A DNA stretch of 64,000 nucleotides, taken from Mesostigma viride. Lineage: Eukaryota > Streptophyta > Mesostigmatophyceae > Mesostigmatales > Mesostigmataceae. Positions 43,906 through 55,059 of the stretch are shown piece after piece. The stretch lies in the NCBI GenBank assembly GCA_009746045.1, contig RPFO01000156.1, forward strand, positions 4,490,091-4,554,090, given 5' to 3'. Numbering within the stretch: the first letter of the stretch is position 1; every line of letters begins with the position of its first letter. A program made the position numbers and the translations under genes. Under the pieces are notes generated by a model. It saw nothing but the letters and a program-made list of their open reading frames with translations, searched no databases and had not been told where the DNA came from.

Positions 43906-44640
43906 CTCATAGAAGACCCAGGTCAGGTGATGTTGTTTAGATAGATGTTGTAGGTAGCTGATGTAGATATAGATAATAGACCGGTCGGACTGTTTGCACC
44001 CACCCCTCCATCCATCGGGGTTCATGCTCCGTGACTCCCCGTACGGGAGCACGAGTCTAATTAATTCATTAATTCATTAATGGTTTCTCATTTCCTAGGC
44101 CTCTACGTGATTTGGCACAAGATGATGGACAAGGCCAAGTGGGCCCAGGTCATAGATAGAGGACAACGAGCCCCCCCCCGTGGGGAAGCGCCCGCGTGTG
44201 CCAACCCGCGGGAGGCACGCCAGGCAGCTCCCCTAGGGTAGAGTAGATGTTGATAGCTTTAGATAGATGTTGTAGGTAGCTGTTGTAGATAGATTAGACC
44301 GGTAGGACTGTTTGCACCCATCCATCCATCCCTCGGGGTTAATGCTCCGTGACTCCCCAACGGGAGCACGAGTCTAATTAATTAATTAATAGAGGACAAC
44401 GAACCCCCTCCCGTGGGGAAGCGCCCGGGTTTGCAAACCCGCGGGAAGCACGCCAGACAGGACCCCAAGGGTAGAGAGTTTAGACTAGAGTTGGCTTGAT
44501 GTTGTGGATAGATTAGACCGGTAGGATTGTGTGTCCCCATCCATCCATCCATCCATCCATCGGGGTTAATGCTCCGTGACTCCCCAACGGGAGCACGAGT
44601 CTAACTAATTAATTAATTAATTACTTAATGGCTTCTCATG
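43906..44640 (+). mobile_element. Three nested LINE A 3' ends
   Basis: Three family-A ends in a row, each with the hairpin and TTAA-type tail, end near 44078, 44391 and 44628. ATGGCTTCTCAT (one copy reading ATGGTTTCTCAT) occurs before the first (43893), after the first (44079) and after the third (44628), as expected of successive insertions at a duplicated target. The second keeps a C-terminus, SVIWHKMMDKAKWAQVID-like (44105-44160). Confidence 0.75.
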
Positions 44641-44686
44641 ATGAATGAGCAACCGGTTTTACGGTGACGGAATGCAATATACGAGA

Positions 44687-45535
44687 ATGCTCATAACTTT
44701 TGGCTCCGGTCATGAAATTACACCGAGTTGGTTGCAGTAGAATCGTCTTCTCAAGACGAACACGCTGATATAATTTTTGGCAGCCATCGTCTAAGATTTC
44801 GTAAGCTATCAAAAAGCTCGGCACAGGCAGAGTTCGTCTTTTTCCGGATACAAGCTACTATGGCAGAATCACAGCCAGCCGCCTCCCCTCCTACCGCAGA
44901 TGCGGAGGATTCAACGCCTAACACCATCTCGCAACTAATCGCAGCTGCGGAAACCGTTGCGACACAGCCACAGGCCGACGCGGAGGCCATTAACGCCCCC
45001 TCCACTTGAGCAACATTGCGCAGGACCCGCGGACGAGATGGATAGCCAGGTCCCTCCGCCATCGGCTTCACTTCCCAGCGGGGAAATCCGCGAGGACGCC
45101 CCCATTGATGATGCTATCGACGACGCTGCCTTTAACCCAGCGTCTTACATGCCCACGCAGGTTGTATCAGAGCACGAGTTCTTCTCGCTTACCGCCGAGC
45201 AGGCGCAGGCCGTCCTGCGCTATACATGGCAGACCACGACGTCTCGATCTATGCTCCCGGCAGGCAAGGCGACACCATCCCAGTGGCAGACATTGCCGAC
45301 ATGGATGAGCCACAGCTTCGACTTTCTGTATTCTTGAGCCACGCGCAGGCCCCAACAAGCCTCCGGGCACTGATTGCCGCCTACCAAGACGCCGAGCAAG
45401 GCCCCGCCAACACTCCTAGTGCTTCCCCGGAAGCCGACCTGCAACAGCTCAACCAGAAAGTCGCGGCCATGGCCGCCCATATGTATGCCGGCTTACGAGC
45501 CACGAGCCACGAGGTAGCCATGGCTGACGGCGGAG
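44687..45535 (+). pseudogene. ORF1-like 5' unit J1 of an L1-like element
   Basis: A leader starting GCTCATAACTTT (44689), with AAGACGAACACGCTGATATA, is followed by an ATG at 44860 (MAESQPAASPPTADAEDSTP). The frame shifts at about 44990 and 45235 but continues with related composition: SLTAEQAQAVLRYTW, then LRALIAAYQDAEQGPAN and EADLQQLNQKVAAMAAHMYA, a probable coiled coil. It ends where a second leader of the same type begins (45536). A decayed ORF1 N-terminus is the best reading. Confidence 0.5.
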
Positions 45536-46785
45536 CTCATAACTTTCACGTTTGGGCACCGAATTCGGCTGTGAATATCACAATCGCTTCGTCTCTCTAA
45601 GACGCACATGCTGATATAACTTTCCAAAGCTATCACGCAATATATGGCGAGCAAACGCTCCTCCGCGCAACGCAGCCTGGCGGCTGCACTCGGCCCCAAA
45701 AATACGTCTGCAGCTCCGGCTGCATGCAGCTTCGCCCACCGGCCCAGAAGGCAGCGGCGCCGGCCACTAGCCAAGCTCTAGTGGTCGCCCGGCCCCCTCC
45801 CGGGCTCGCCTCGCCAGCAGCGTCGCCTGCTGAACCGGCAAGCGCAGTCGCCCTGCCGAGCCGACTTTTGAGGATCGAGGACGACTTTGACGCCAGCCCG
45901 CAACCCGGCTTTTTTGACAAGCTCACCGCAGACCGCATCCTGAGCTACGTGTTCTGGGGATCACACGCCTCGCTTATCGAACTGTGCAAACAGCTCTTCC
46001 ACCAGGGTCGCCTCGTCGATTCCTACCTTCGGAAGCGCCCATGTTACGCTGATACATCCTCACCGCCCCCCGCCCCCGGCTGCAAACATACGCCGGCCTC
46101 TTCTCCCTCCTTGGACGCTCCATCGGGGATCTCTGGCCCCCCAAGCCCATCACCACCACCTTGACCGAATCCTCCATCCGCTCCCTCCTTCAGGAGGCCC
46201 TCGCGCAGCACGTGGCCCCCCTTGTTGCTGCAGATGTGGCGGCCATGGGCGACACGCTGGCTGCCGAGCTTCCCCCGGCCATGGGCGGCACGCTGGCTGC
46301 CGAGCTTCCCCTCCTCTCCACCATCATCCACCGCCACCGCCACCCTCGATCCTCGCCTCCTCCACCGCCACCACCCCCACTTCCAACGCCATCACCGGCG
46401 CCCATGCAGCTCCGTGACATCGACCAGCGCCTCAAGGACAATGCCATCGCCATCGAGGTCCTGCAAAACACCGCCGGCCTCACCGCCCAGGCGGTGAAGG
46501 ACCTTGCCGCCAAGCCAGCCCCCGCTGGCCTGGCTGGCGCTGCTCCTTCCACCCAGACCTGGGCCGGGACATGCTTAAGCAGCACACCACCTCCACCACC
46601 TCCGCTGTCGCAGCCCAGCTCCAGCGGCAGACGCTTGACCTCCGCGAGGAGGCCGAGCTTGCCAAGCGCAGCCTATAAACGTCATCATCAAGAACTTCGA
46701 CATGGAGGAAGGTGAGAATTCCGAGAAGCTTGCACGTGCGTTTGAGAGAAAAATCCTTGATCGCATGGGCCTTCTTGGTGAGATT
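45536..46785 (+). pseudogene. L1-like ORF1, interrupted by a family H insertion
   Basis: A second leader (GCTCATAACTTTCACG, AAGACGCACATGCTGATATA) precedes an ATG at 45643 (MASKRSSAQRSLAAALG). After a frame change come FFDKLTADRILSYVFWGSHA, a helical stretch LRDIDQRLKDNAIAIEVLQN, and an RRM-like start NVIIKNFDMEEGENSEKLAR (46677-46735), AFERKILDRMGLLGEIN. There the family-H sequence GGGACGGGAC begins (46788). ORF1 resumes near 47806. The 5' part is homologous to the minus strand of 61430-61805. Confidence 0.6.
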
Positions 46786-47805
46786 AACGGGACGGGACAC
46801 ATCGGAATTTTTGGCGCCAAAAAATTCGCGCCGGTACCCCCGGACCGTGAAATTGTGGTGCACAATGCGCCCACCTCGTGCGGAGGTGGCCATGGCGACG
46901 TGCGTTTCGTAAAAATTTGCCTAATCGGCCAGGCGACAAGCGAAAAATGTACGCCGGTGGTTTTAAACGATGTACTAGTATGATGTTTCATAGCCAGATA
47001 TGCACAATTTGAAAAGTCGGTGCCTAAGTTCTTAATCCAGATTTGCACGGGGGTCTAATCCGAAAATCTGGCCGCATATATTAATTTAGAATGCGTGCCT
47101 GCGACGGTAGAATTTAATATTTGTGGGTTATGTTGATGCAGGAAGAAGAGTTTAGTAATGGAAACCGTGAAAACATTCTAAGCGGCTTCGATCTGCGGCC
47201 ATTTCCCGTCATTTCTGAAATGATATCGTTCAGGCCTGCGCGATCCGCGGTCAAGCCATCCATGGCTGGCTGGCTGTCTCGCGCGCCTGGGTAGGAAATA
47301 AAGCCGGCCGTGGTACGTTCATTTGCCGCATGTCACCGCCCAGTCTGTTTGCGCTCTAAATGTTCCTGGCATGAAGCTTTGGCGCCGATTCCGGGTGTTC
47401 TTGCTGTTTTGTTCGCCACTTGTTGCAGTTGCGCTATCTGATTTTCCGCAGGTTTCAATGTTTTGCCTTATGCTGCGTATGCCATGCTTCTTAAAGCTAG
47501 CAAGAGTTGATTGGGCAGGTTTGCGGCTCTGCTACACTTTGTTTTATGGAGTTTTTCATATGGTTGACATTGTATATTGCGTAGTCAAGGACCCTAGCTG
47601 CCTGGGAGCGGCATCAACGTTGCAAGGAGCTGGCGAGCTCATCAACGCTTGTCTTGGCTCTTCAGCCTGCTGGAAAACAAGGTGTGAAGTTGTAGGGAAG
47701 GTGAGCATGTGTGATATAGTTATCTCCTTCCTATATGTTTTGCTTTCATTAAACATGGCTGGGGCTTCCTAGATGATAAGGATCAGGTGCTTATTATGAC
47801 AATAT
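46786..47805 (+). mobile_element. Repeat family H, copy 2, inside ORF1
   Basis: About 1 kb placed between the RRM-like and C-terminal parts of ORF1. It starts GGGACGGGACAC with a near-palindrome around TTTTTGGCGCCAAAAA (46805-46827). It shares GGAGGTGGCCATGGCGAC and downstream blocks with copies 1 and 3. No matching inverted terminus is visible at its right end. Confidence 0.5.
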
Positions 47806-48475
47806 TTAAGGATGGCCCTTTTATCCTTTAGCATCATGACTGGATAAGCAGCGGTTCCTCTCTCGTCGCAAGCGGTTGCACGACCTCACCTGGACGCTGG
47901 ATGACGACCTAACCCCCGCTCAGCAACAGCAGCGACGCGACCTGTGGCCGGAATACCTCCGCCATAAGCAGGACCCCCAGAAGCCCAAGGTGTACTGGAG
48001 GGGCGGGGACCTGATGATCAACCACAAGATGTGGACGCCCCCAGCGGGCTAGAATAGCAATAGCCCTAGCTTGTAACCATTGGAGTCACTGTCGCTAAGG
48101 CAGCCATGCCTAGAATGTTTGCCTAGCTGCGCCAACAAACCTAGTCACGTGCCGCCAACGCACGGTACACAACCAGCCATAGCCTTAGCCTAGTTCTAGT
48201 ACAGCCATGCTACGCCCTGGCTATGTTCAGATTACTTGCCCACGCTCCTTGCTATGACATGCTCACATGGGTCTTATTGCACCCACAGTTTGCCGGATCG
48301 TTAGCCTGTCCTTTTAGCTAGCCGCGCCCGATTGCAGCTGTGGCATGCCTTTGGCATGAAGGAGACTGGGGGTCTCTGCCCTTTCTCCTGTAGTGCACAC
48401 ACAGGGATTAAAAGCACTTCGGTGCTCCGTGACTCCCCAACGGGAGCACGAGTTTAATTAATTAATTAATTAATC
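47806..48475 (+). mobile_element. ORF1 C-terminal domain with A'-type 3' end
   Basis: After one frame slip it encodes FLSRRKRLHDLTWTLDDDLT-PAQQQQRRDLWPEYLRHKQD and VYWRGGDLMINHKMW, stop near 48050. A ~420-bp 3' UTR follows, ending TTAAAAGCACTTCGGTGCTC, hairpin CTCCCCAACGGGAG, then TTTAATTAATTAAT. No ORF2 lies between, so this element carried ORF1 only. Confidence 0.7.
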
Positions 48476-48599
48476 ATGACTGGGCATTAGCTATGAGGTG
48501 ATTCCCGCAAGTGGTCATGCCTGCTTGCGTAATGATTTAAGAGTCGGTGGATGTCTTCTTCAAGCTTCTAGCATTTGCTTTACGTGCTTCTGCCCAATT

Positions 48600-49900
48600 T
48601 GCAGGGGGCAAGCTTAGGAATGTGCTTATGGTGTCCCTCATGCCACGGTGTACCAAGCATGCAGGGTGGCAGCTATAACATGATGTACTCAGGGCAAACT
48701 AGCTCAGAATGACCTGGGATTTTGTGGCAAGCTTTTTAACATCATAAATGAACTAATTTGACTTGGTTTGGCCCAGTTGGTCAGTGGTGGGCTAGGGTGT
48801 AATAGGTCTGTTGTTTGTGCTCATAAGCGGGATTTTCTGTCTTTTTTTTTTTGCATGTTTACACTCATCAACATGAGTAAACGTGCTCAGAATGAGCTCA
48901 AACTTCGTGAGAGTGAAATTCCCACCCTAGGCCTAGTATAAATGTCATCACTGAAATTTTTGCATGTGTCTACTATTTGATTAATTTTTTTAGGACCAAA
49001 AAAATACGTGTTTTGGGCTAAACCCCATCAAATAGTCTAAACGTGCTTATTTTGTGGTCCTGAGTAGCCAGATTTATTTGCAAGGGTGGGGATTTTAGGA
49101 AAATATGTGGTTTGGTCACTTTTGGTTTGCCCAGTCTCCTAGGAAAAATCGGCCAAAAATAGCGTCTTTTTCTATTTTTAGCTCATAACTGGGTCATGCT
49201 GGGGGGTAGTACCACCCCCAAGTGGCTGGAAATTTTTTTTTTTCACATATTTATGGTTCCCAAGCATAAGTGGATTTTTATCCCATGCACAGGTCTGTTT
49301 TCCAGAAAAGTGCACTTTCAATGTGTCCCGTCCCCACTGACTCGCACGTCCAAAAGCCTGAAAAACTGACTTTAATGAATATCAGTTCCAATGCACTCGG
49401 GAACCATCTAGTGATGATTGAGTACCATAAATATGATGTTTGGACATTCATGCCACCACTTGTTGGGGGTACTAACCCCAACCACGCACCGGTGGCGAGC
49501 TAAATATAGAAAAAGACGCTATTTATGAGATATTTTGCCCAAGACAAACCACTTATCCAAATGACCTGCCCATACATTTCTGCAAAGGTCCCCCACTTTT
49601 TTAAAAGCTGGGCTATTTACATGGCCAAAATGGTCACATTTGTTTGAGTTATTAATTTCCCCGCAAAATGGGTACTTTTTTGAGCCAAAAAAAATAAATC
49701 AAATCATTAACACATCAGATTGGGTCATCCATACATTTTATATTCCACTGAGTGGGGGGAAACACAACCCCAAAGTTTGAGCTCATTCTGACAAGCGTAG
49801 CTCAAGTTATTGATTTTCCTGTGATGCCGCCTGGGTAGACGCTAAAAGAGAATTGAGCTAGTGCTGAGCCAAAATGACATCTGTTTTGCTACGCTAGACA
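48600..49900. repeat. Foldback element: two inverted family-I arms
   Basis: The left arm (to 49337, ending GTGTCCCGTCCCC) and right arm (from about 49380) are diverged inverted copies. ATAGCGTCTTTTTCTATTTT in the left arm matches, inverted, AAATATAGAAAAAGACGCTA in the right arm. The GTAGTACCACCCCCAAGTGG block pairs similarly with GGGGGTACTAACCCCAACCA. Both arms match 35880-36333. Confidence 0.55.
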
Positions 49901-50439
49901 CCAAAAACATGCCCACTTTGATCACGGAGTGTGAGGAGGATGTCCGGAGCGTCATACGCCCCACCCCTCCATCGGCACAGCCAGCCTTGCGAGTCTACCC
50001 TTAACAACAAGGCTGGTAGGACGACACGCCTGAGCAGCATATGTCATGCCTATCTCAGGCTAATAATGTGTGATTTTGTGCCAACAACCAAGTTGTTCCA
50101 CCCAACATCACATTAAAAACCCTCTTCCAAAATGCCCAACAAGCCGGACATGTGGAGGACCACACACGCAGTATATAAAGAGAAAATAAGCTGACTTTTT
50201 ATCCAGCCAACCTGTGGCTAGCTGCTCTGGTTAGCATGACAAAGGCTATCATTTACTCAGTGGGAAAGGTGAAGAGAAAATTGGAACAACCTACCTGACG
50301 CATGTGCCACCAAAGCATTGTGTCCCGCAAAATGCACACTGCCTCCTTTCTAACAAGCACGAGCCACTTTCTTTAGGAGACAGGTGCCAGCTCGTCAGTG
50401 TCTGGGGAAAATGATGTCGCTGCTTAGGAAGACCGCGTG
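49901..50439. other. No supported gene
   Basis: AT-rich anonymous DNA between the foldback element and family H copy 3. A frame at 49931-50116 has no support. Confidence 0.35.
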
Positions 50440-51245
50440 AATTTCCTCGAACACAACTGTCTATAAAGCAAAAGAAATTTCAGAGAAGCATGGAAATAAA
50501 AGCATTAAACCTTCCCGACAGGTTGTGGGCCACGCGCTGCAGCAAGCCAGCCACGTCACAGACGAACTTGCTAAAAAACATCCAGGAATCCAGCGATGCA
50601 GCGCCAGGACCCGCAACTTCATGGCTGCATCTGGCCGGAAAGAAGGCAAAAAGCTTACGCTCAACGAGCTAAGAAAGCAGGAAAGCGCTATCTTAGGACG
50701 TTTAATACAAGAACGTACCATAACGGGCATTTATTCGTGCCCAGGCGCACAAGAAAGGCCACCCTTTCATGGAGAGGTCGGGCGCGCATCGCGCAGGCCT
50801 AATGTTATCTTACCGCAAAATGACGGGAAAGGTAAAGATAGCAGCGGGAATTTTTACGGCTTTAGAAACATCATTAAACTAGCTTCCATTAGGACCATCA
50901 AAACTGGCAACAATCGACAATCACACCTGCAGGCATCCATTATACTTTATTCATCCCGACAGAAATTCAGGCCGGACCCCCCCTGCCGATGGTAAAGAAA
51001 AAGAGCCCGCGACATTATAGATCGCAACTATCCCACCATAAATTAGAATCAGTAACTCATTTTCTCCAAGAATCGAGCATTTTTTCTGCTTTCCGCGAGC
51101 CAGATTTGTCACGTTTCGTCTAAAAGCAGTCGCCATGGCCACTTCCGCAAGGGGTGCGCGCACCGTGCACCCACTTTTCACGGTACGGAGGGTACCGCGG
51201 GATTTTTTTGGCGCGGAAAATATTCGCCGCGCCGAGTCCCCCACC
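50440..51245 (-). mobile_element. Repeat family H, copy 3
   Basis: Inverted copy of 29501-30240. On the minus strand it begins GGGGACTCGGCGCGGCG, then a degenerate E2F-like site, GCGGAAGTGGCCATGGCGAC and the later GCCTGCGCGATGCGCGCCCG and CTGTCGGGAAGGTTTAATGC blocks. It directly abuts the ORF1 C-terminal domain at 51250. Confidence 0.55.
50525..50995 (+). CDS. Hypothetical family-H protein (156 aa)
   Basis: A 156-codon frame: MGHALQQASHVTDELAKKHP, then GRKEGKKLTLNELRKQESAI-LGRLIQE, and YSCPGAQERPPFHGEVGRAS-RRPN. The last block is echoed in the other two H copies read on the matching strand (PRPGAQQQPFFHGQVRHALR near 30000 and GFISYPGARDSQPA near 47300), where stops intervene. Protein-level similarity between diverged copies suggests it was once coding. 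No known domain is recognised; the ends of the true frame are uncertain. Confidence 0.35.
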   Translation: MGHALQQASHVTDELAKKHPGIQRCSARTRNFMAASGRKEGKKLTLNELRKQESAILGRLIQERTITGIYSCPGAQERPPFHGEVGRASRRPNVILPQNDGKGKDSSGNFYGFRNIIKLASIRTIKTGNNRQSHLQASIILYSSRQKFRPDPPCRW

Positions 51246-51249
51246 GCCC

Positions 51250-52020
51250 ACCGCCTTCCCCGCGCGCGGGGCAAGGCAGGGGCGCCCCCGCTTCTTCTCA
51301 TCTTTAAGAGCCCATCGGACAAGATTTCGTTTCTCAGACGCCGCAAGCGGCTCGAGAACACTTCCTTCACCGTGGACGACGACTTGACCCTGGCGCAGCA
51401 ACACCGGCGACGGGAGCTATGGCCGACCTACCTCCAGCTCCGGCAGACCAAGGCGGGACAGCCGGTGTACTGGAAGGGGGCGGCCATCTACGTCGGCCAC
51501 AAGCCCTGGCATGCGACCCCCCCGACCACCGCGGCTCCAGCGACTCCAGACGCCCCAGCTTAGGGGAATGCAGCAGCAGTAGTGTAGAATAGTTAGACCG
51601 TGGCCTTGCACATGCACGCCTACTACAGGCACCATACCAGCTGATGCCTAGAATTTTTAGTCATGTACAATGATGTGTGCCTATGATGTGCCACACTCCA
51701 GATGTGATGCTTAGCTTATTTCATTATGCAGTGCCCATGCAGGGAGTCACTCTCTCAGGCTGAGACGCCATGCCCTAGCTCTTGTATAGGCATGATGAGT
51801 CTTCCCCCCCTATGACGGGCTCCCCTTAGTTGGGTTGAGCTCGAGACTCTGGGGGCTGCAGGTGCCCTTGGTGCACCTAGAGCAAGTGTCGTTTACATTC
51901 CCACCCTTGTGCAGGAAGTAGCTTAGAATGTATTAAAAGCCATATTGCCCCTAGTTCTCTGGGATATGTGCTACGTATACTCCCAACGGAGTTATGTTCC
52001 TAATTAATGAATTAATTAAT
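51250..52020 (+). mobile_element. L1-like ORF1 C-terminal domain with family C 3' UTR
   Basis: Encodes LLLIFKSPSDKISFLRRRKR, LENTSFTVDDDLTLAQQHRR-RELWPTYLQLRQTKAG and VYWKGAAIYVGHKPWHA, stop at 51563, then a family C 3' UTR ending GTGCTACGTATACTCCCAAC, GGAGTTATGTTCC and TAATTAATGAATTAATTAAT. It is truncated at its 5' side where family H is joined. Confidence 0.75.
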
Positions 52021-52395
52021 GGCCCGGCCCAGCTCGGCGACCTGTCGTCTACTCTGCTCCAGGACACCTCCGAGCTACGCACCAGCATGGCCATGACTGA
52101 GGTGAAGGCCGCTCTGGCCACCTCGCCCCAGCCGGCAGCCCAATCGCCTCCCAGCTATATGCAACCATGGTGAAGCAGGCTGACATTGCTAACATGATGG
52201 CGGACGCTGCCCGGAGGGGGGCAGCGGCCCACAAGACCGCAGTTGAAGACGACCAACGCTCACGCAGTATTGTGGTACGTACGGTTTCTTCACGGTACGT
52301 AGGGGGTCGATCCGGATCCCCAAGAAACGGACATCATGCTTGCCCAACGCCTTCACAAGACGCTCATCGTGGATCTGCCTGTTAATCCACTCACG
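52021..52395 (+). pseudogene. ORF1-like helical fragment
   Basis: Immediately after the C tail comes ARPSSATCRLL / GPAQLGDLSSTLLQDTSELR-type sequence and, in another frame, MVKQADIANMMADAARRGAA. The composition resembles the ORF1 coiled-coil segments seen at 6330-7251. The homology is weak. Confidence 0.25.
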
Positions 52396-54195
52396 GTCCT
52401 AAATTTAGGACTTTGTCCTAAATCGTCCTAGAGGTCACTATAACCGAGGTACCGGGGGGGGGGGTCACTATATGGACCGTACCCCATGTGGACCGTACCC
52501 GGCATGATGTACCCGACCCGTGGTACCGGCACATGGTACCCGGATTCCGTACCCGGGTACCGGGTATAATGGCGGGAAAGTAGGTACCTCGACCAAAAAT
52601 ATAACCGATTTTGGAGCGAAAAAGTGGGTGCGGGAATGATCTGAGGTGGATATGGCGACCTGACAATCGTGGCCGGCGTTTTCACGTGCGTTTATCATTT
52701 TGGGCGCCCTGTAGCAAAAACGAAAGGTCGTTAGTTATGCTAGGCTGTGAAATTTTCTGCGCAAGTTTTTATTTGTAGCGCTGTAGCACAGCGGCACAAC
52801 ACAAATGGGTCGCAGATCGCCTGCTCGCGGAGGGTCGATTTTGGCACAAACATGTTAGTGTATTATCAATGGTGGTGCGAATCAAGCCAGGAAAGTTTTG
52901 TGGACGATTTTGATTATAGTCTGGAGTTTAGAAACGGAGTATTTGACATGGCCGGGAGCGCCTGGGCCGTGATATTCTTGCCCGATTTCCATTGTCGACC
53001 ATGTTTTAGGGACGTTCAGGCTGGGCAGCGAGCGCACTTATAGGTCTTCACTTTCGGTATATTTCTTGGACCTAGAACGCAGCACAAGCGTGGTTTATAT
53101 CATTTTCGAACCGGTTGGCCAGCTTTGGTGCGCTCAGCTCTCGGAAAGTTGACCTCGCTGCGGATTTCAGCGACTTTTTTGCAACCATCTGGAATGAGGC
53201 GACGTAAGTAGCAGGTACGTGCCGGGGTGCCCTAGATCATGAGTGTAACTGGCAACGCTGTCGTGGTGTTTTGAGTCAGTAAGCTATGCCTAAAAAGAGG
53301 GGACGCTCTCTGTGCACATGACTGTCACACATAGTTGGTTTACGTCATACAATTTTTTACGTCTCTATCTTCGTCGTCCGCTGCAGCTAAAACACACATG
53401 CGTAAGAGCAGTTTTACTCATGTGTTAGTTATAAACTATGGTCCTATGGCCTGCAGTCGTTCAGGGTGTTCTCAGACAGTATATACAGTATAATGGTTTA
53501 CGTGTTATATGCACCCTGAATTCGCTCACAAAGCGTTGCATGTTAGCACAACGTTGTTCTGTAACTTGATTTGGCTGCATTCATGTGTTAGTTGCAATGC
53601 AAATGCAATGTTTTTTCATCGCTGGGTGGTGGCCAGCATGTCCGTGATGTCAAAGAAGGTTTGGCATATGCATAGAGAAAGTTTACCGCAAGGGGTGGGC
53701 CATGTTCAAGCCGGGCAACCTCAGCAACCATGCAACCGTATATTGCATTACCTGTACCATCTGTGACACCGTTAAGCACGCGTATATATAGAGGCAGCCA
53801 CAGCAGGGTATGGCCTTGTTATACGCTGCATGCCCCGCCATCCCAAGGCCTCCTCGTAGGGTCCCCTAGCGCTTGTAAGATGCTCAAGGGACCGTGTGGA
53901 TAGCATCAGTGGTCATGCGTTGACACTAATTGGTCCTATTGGTCCTAAGTTCTCATTTTGACCAAATTCGCGGTTTGAGGCCTGCCATGGGCCAGGGTCC
54001 ATTCAAGCACTAAATGTAATTATTTGAACCCATGCAGGTTTTTGATAGAAACTAAAAAAGTGTGTTATCTGTCATGAGCACGAATGCCAGGGTCAAATTT
54101 TAATGTTTGCATGTATATATTTCACTCTGTTGTAAGTAATTATATTTTTAATGTATATATTTTAATTCCAAGTGGTCCTAAATTTAGGACTTTTT
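52396..54195. other. Anonymous region bracketed by palindromic direct repeats
   Basis: GGTCCTAAATTTAGGACTTT occurs at 52396-52415 and about 54174-54193, each containing the 14-bp palindrome TCCTAAATTTAGGA. Near the left copy is a GGTACC/CCCGGG-rich stretch (52440-52575). Between the repeats no gene is supported, though a 99-codon frame at 52747-53043 exists. Confidence 0.4.
54112..54165 (+). mobile_element. Short RLE-type LINE 3' end
   Basis: TTCACTCTGTTGTAAGTAAT followed by TATATTTTTAATGTATATAT, matching the minus-strand 3' end of the RLE LINE at 58628-58660. 5'-truncated. Confidence 0.55.
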
Positions 54196-54349
54196 CTGGG
54201 AAAACTAACACTGCTTCATTATTTGGGCAACAACCGCATCCGCATTGAGTCGGCAGCATGGATGGCAGGCCATTGAACCTGGCCCCATCCGGGTTACCTT
54301 CACCAGTGTGGCCTGCAAGGTGAAAGTCCTGCAGGCCCGCAAGCTCTCC

Positions 54350-54660
54350 TAGGCGGATTTGGCAAACCCAGCATCGACGGCCTGCTCTCTCCAGCACAGC
54401 TCGTCATCAAGAATGGCCTGCTGGCAAGCGAGGCAGCGGTGCAGGCCAGGAAAGACAAAATCCGCACCTACGTCCGCACCTACGCCCAACAACATCCCCG
54501 TTCTTTTCACTGACGGGAAGCGCACGGACGTGCAAGCTCCCAACAAGCGGCACAAGCCACACCCCAAGCCAGCCCCAGCTGCATCGTCATCGTCAGCGCA
54601 CGTCCCCGGCATGGAGGGCCGGCCCGGTAAGGGCACACCCTCGCGGCCTCGCGGTATACA
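54350..54660 (+). CDS. Uncertain fragment, Pro/Lys-rich frame
   Basis: A 101-codon frame beginning MANPASTACSLQHSSSSRMA and ending in a proline/lysine/serine-rich stretch, just upstream of the LINE endonuclease fragment. It might be a remnant of that element's first ORF or its leader, but no motif confirms this. Confidence 0.2.
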
Positions 54661-55059
54661 ATAGGCTTTAAGTTAAGGCACCTGTAGCCTTTATTAATAA
54701 ACAAGCCCCTAGTTTCCGTCCCCATATGTCGCACCGTGCGAGCATGATCGGGATGCAAGGTCGCCAGGCACGCCACAGTCAACCCTCCCGCCAATTTACC
54801 AGTGCCTCACTCGCCTCTTGGCCCGCCTTGAGCGGGATGAGGCTCAGTAGACACGCCAGCGACCCCAGACAGGACGGAGAGGACGCATATCCGCCCTGAA
54901 AGAAAGACTCTATGCGTTGAAAAGCATTAATCCCAAAGTCGCCACCCTTCTGAGTCCCGGGCCCCACCCCCTCCAACCCCACTCTACCTCCAGCACTACC
55001 GCCTTCTCCACCCCCACCTCCACCCCCACCCCCCCGCTAATAGGGCTACGGCCTGGCAT

